From NCBI GenBank assembly GCA_900553395.1, contig USDJ01000008.1, forward strand, positions 3,146 to 67,145: 64,000 bases of DNA, written 5' to 3'. Both the position numbers and the translations under genes were made by a program. The stretch's first letter is position 1. Each line of letters begins with the position of its first letter. The notes under the pieces are model-generated. The model had not been told where the DNA came from. It made no database searches and saw only the letters and a program-made list of their open reading frames with translations. The stretch comes from an uncultured Mycoplasmatota bacterium. GTDB taxonomy: Bacteria > Bacillota_I > Bacilli_A > RF39 > UBA660. Below are positions 62,136 through 64,000 of the stretch, piece by piece.

Positions 62136-63029
62136 TTAATTTACAAATCTAAGCAAATATCCATCGGGGTCTTGTATTAAAAATTGTTTATCTAAGACAT
62201 ATTCATCATTAACTTTATATTTATCAAAATCAAGCTTTCTAAATATTAAAAAATTATTATCTAATGCTTTTTTATATACTGCATCAATATCATTAACCGT
62301 AATACTTATATTAATTCCTCTACCAAATGGATACTCGAGTATTCCAACATTCCAATTATCATTTATTTGTTCAATCATCAATTGGTTACCTTCAAACTCT
62401 AGAAAGCAAAAATTGTCCTTCTTTCTTTCATATTTTATCTTAAATCCCAAAGCGGTATAAAATTCTTTACTTTTTCTTATATCTCTTACACTCAGTTCAG
62501 GTATCAAACTATTAAATTTAATATGTTCATTTTTAGATAAATCCTTTTCATAGTAATTTACTAATACTTTACTTCCATCAGGATAATATTCATAGCAAGA
62601 TTTAATATAGTTAGTAAACCCCCATCTAAAATATATATTAATATTTCTAACTTCACTCGGCTCAACACCTAGTGTTAAATATTTAAAGCCTTTCTTCTTT
62701 AAGTCATTTTCCATAAATTTATATAATTTAGAAAAATATCCTTTAGACTCAAATTCTTTAAAAGTCCTAAAAGCAGTCAAATAGGCTCTTTTATTTCCTA
62801 CTAATTTTTCTTTATTTTGAAGATTTAAATCATTACTAGAAATAATAGCAGTACATTCTGTAATTATTTTACCATCTAATAGTCCCATATAAACTATTCT
62901 CGTATCTAAATTATTTAGAGATTCTTCCTTGAATTTTTTCCACATATCAGAATTATTATGCCTCTTTATCTCTTCATTCCATTTTTTTATAATTAAATCT
63001 TTACTAGCTATAACGCATTCGTAATTCAT
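62136..63029 (-). CDS. GNAT acetyltransferase-VOC (glyoxalase/bleomycin-resistance-like) fusion
   Basis: The protein has 297 residues. The N-terminal half (about 1-165) is a GNAT fold with YLTAFRTFKEFESKGYFSKL at the acetyl-CoA loop, FKYLTLGVEPSEVRNINIYF and RWGFTN. The C-terminal half (about 175-297) is a VOC domain: LIPELSVRDIRKSKEFYTAL, FCFLEFEGNQLMIEQ, GRGINISITVNDI and DPDGYLLRFVN. The latter resembles bleomycin-binding proteins, so modification plus binding of one small molecule is plausible but inferred. AGGTGAT decides the ATG at 63029. Confidence 0.82.
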   Translation of the reverse strand: MNYECVIASKDLIIKKWNEEIKRHNNSDMWKKFKEESLNNLDTRIVYMGLLDGKIITECTAIISSNDLNLQNKEKLVGNKRAYLTAFRTFKEFESKGYFSKLYKFMENDLKKKGFKYLTLGVEPSEVRNINIYFRWGFTNYIKSCYEYYPDGSKVLVNYYEKDLSKNEHIKFNSLIPELSVRDIRKSKEFYTALGFKIKYERKKDNFCFLEFEGNQLMIEQINDNWNVGILEYPFGRGINISITVNDIDAVYKKALDNNFLIFRKLDFDKYKVNDEYVLDKQFLIQDPDGYLLRFVN

Positions 63030-63142
63030 AATATCACCTGCTTTCATAAGTATATAATTTTTCATAAATAAAAGATATATTTATTTTATCATAAACATAT
63101 CTTCATTCATAGCTATTTACAGCTTTTAATTATTATACAACA

Positions 63143-63685
63143 TTAAAATTTAATCTCTCCACCCAAAATATTTTTTAAATATTTTAAGTATAATTCAAAT
63201 AAGTTGCACTTTTTTACATCATTTTTTACAGTGAGATCTATTTCATTTAAAATCTCATCTGAAGACATAACATATAGTTTGCCTACCACATCACCTGACT
63301 TTGTAGGTAATTTTATATTATTTAATTTTATATCATAAGTCGGAGTTATTTCACCATCAATCTTTTTATATAGTAAATTCACATCTTTCATTGGTACTAT
63401 TTCTACTTCATCAACTTTTGCCTTAGTCAAGCTTATTTTTTTTACTACACTATTTTTTGATAGCAACTTTTTAAGTCCCATTTGCGCAAATGCATAATCT
63501 AGCATTCCACTTACCTCATTATTTCTAGTAGAACTATCTGGCTCCCCCATAACAGTTGCAACCACTCTCATTCCATCTTTCTTCATAGTTGCTGTAAGAC
63601 AATATCCGGCTCCCTTAGTATAACCAGTTTTTAGACCATCTACACCTTCTTTAAATCTTACTAATTTATTTGTATGTGAATATTG
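63143..63685 (-). pseudogene. 5'-truncated D-alanyl-D-alanine carboxypeptidase (DacA-like)
   Basis: An open frame of about 180 codons begins SHTNKLVRFKEGVDGLKTGY. It includes the KTG box of penicillin-binding D,D-carboxypeptidases, followed by the C-terminal beta domain and a final hydrophobic or amphipathic helix (LFELYLKYLKNILGGEIKF) that would attach to the membrane. The SxxK and SxN motifs and signal peptide are missing: an in-frame TAG lies at 63686-63688 and the sequence beyond is unrelated. The shorter frame from the ATG at 63586 has no SD and is not a proper start. Confidence 0.85.
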
Positions 63686-63746
63686 CTATAGTTAGTGGTA
63701 TCACTTCTTTAGAAAAGAATACCATGAAATTATATAATTAGCAATA
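63681..63746. repeat. Nested inverted repeats at the dacA breakpoint
   Basis: TATTGCT (63681-63687) and AGCAATA (63740-63746) enclose TGGTAT (63696-63701) and ATACCA (63719-63724). The structure starts exactly where dacA homology ends. It may mark the end of an inserted element or a simple hairpin terminator of the APH-like gene; I cannot decide. Confidence 0.4.
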
Positions 63747-63833
63747 GTTATAACTTTTTTCTACACTTTTTTGATTTTAAAACTTGCATAAATCAATATT
63801 TTATGACATGAATTTCTATCTAATTATAATATT

Positions 63834-64000
63834 TTATAAATATAACTCCATCATAAGTAAATAATAATCAATTTTATTTCTATCCGGAACTATATTTAAC
63901 TTTTTATAAAATTCTGAAATATATTTTTCTCCAAAATTTCTTCTAATTGATTTTTCACAAATTGCAAGATCAAACCACTTATCAGCAATACCACATTCTC
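63834..64000 (-). CDS. APH(3')-like aminoglycoside phosphotransferase, C-terminal part
   Basis: The last 55 codons of a gene that begins beyond the window. The peptide ECGIADKWFDLAICEKSIRR, then YISEFYKKLNIVP and KIDYYLLMMELYL, follows the C-terminus of APH(3') kinases (GRADKWYDIAFC...SIR, then LGI.PD..KI.YY.LLDEL in APH(3')-III). These enzymes phosphorylate kanamycin-type antibiotics. The full active site is not visible, so resistance itself cannot be claimed. Its position beside truncated dacA suggests it arrived on inserted DNA. Confidence 0.75.
   Translation of the reverse strand, partial: ECGIADKWFDLAICEKSIRRNFGEKYISEFYKKLNIVPDRNKIDYYLLMMELYL

Noticed and set aside
63143..63586. 147-aa ORF as an intact small protein
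   Set aside because: The frame is open to 63685 and encodes the KTG region of DacA, so the ATG at 63586 is an internal Met of a truncated gene.
63681..63746. Invertible promoter or diff-like recombination site
   Set aside because: Arm spacing is asymmetric, arms are only 6-7 bp and no recombinase gene is adjacent, so only an inverted repeat is reported.
1..64000. Mycoplasma-type genetic code (UGA as Trp)
   Set aside because: RF2 is present with a functional UGA frameshift site, and Trp in recognised proteins is encoded by TGG.

Overview
The window is about 72-75% A+T and gene-dense. It reads as a chromosome segment of an uncultured low-GC Bacillota (Bacilli or Erysipelotrichia-like). The organism appears to have a Gram-positive envelope: a PrsA-like foldase, signal peptidase I, a sortase remnant, penicillin-binding protein and D,D-carboxypeptidase remnants, and an HtrA protease. 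It uses the standard bacterial code, because prfB carries the classical CUU-UGA programmed frameshift and UGA is a working stop. An SspI-type small acid-soluble spore protein (53381-53587) and two tiny YjcZ-like membrane proteins (45041-45268) suggest that it, or a recent ancestor, forms endospores. No rRNA, tRNA or CRISPR array was recognised.

Layout. 1-5.0 kb: a surface-protein gene with a decayed paralogous fragment, divergent from a NarL-type response regulator and convergent with two membrane kinase-like genes. 5.16-6.07 kb: a scar made of a truncated sortase, an unidentified fragment and a piece of a penicillin-binding protein. 6.06-11.82 kb: an integrative element with a large serine recombinase and a five-gene cassette (ParB-like protein, glycosyltransferase, P-loop kinase, histidine phosphatase, small unknown protein). 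The element sits inside the active-site codons of the PBP gene, whose N-terminal part resumes at 11.82-12.69 kb. 12.8-17.3 kb: two unknown genes and a CadC/CadA-type metal efflux operon. 17.3-23.1 kb: a PH-like protein, signal peptidase and a run of exported proteins.

23.1-27.0 kb: a T-box-controlled deoC-tyrS operon, an NrtR-like regulator and gpsA. 27.1-44.98 kb: a long minus-strand housekeeping stretch with a MacB-like ABC transporter, htrA, uvrA, a WG-repeat protein, a glutamine amidotransferase, mutS, a Lon-type PDZ protease, folD, a thioredoxin/CcdA pair, a pentapeptide protein and a cysteine desulfurase. 45-55.3 kb: small membrane proteins, the PrsA-like foldase, recX, a GGDEF-like receptor, a block of envelope proteins, trmB, sspI, glyS with a very short T-box, and a lone Flp-like pilin. 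55.4-59.4 kb: a DUF192 protein, then prfB-yitT-ftsE-ftsX. 59.4-64 kb: two tandem J-domain paralogues, a GNAT-VOC fusion, a 5'-truncated dacA and, at the window edge, the C-terminus of an APH(3')-like kinase. The last two suggest a second mobile insertion.

The main find is the element at 6.06-11.82 kb. Its half-sites rebuild an attP with nearly perfect 13-bp inverted arms, and joining the flanks restores the PBP reading frame through the SxxK motif. I do not recognise its cassette as a described system. Start codons were moved from the longest ORF wherever a Shine-Dalgarno sequence decided the matter. All functional calls come from motif recognition without database searches.
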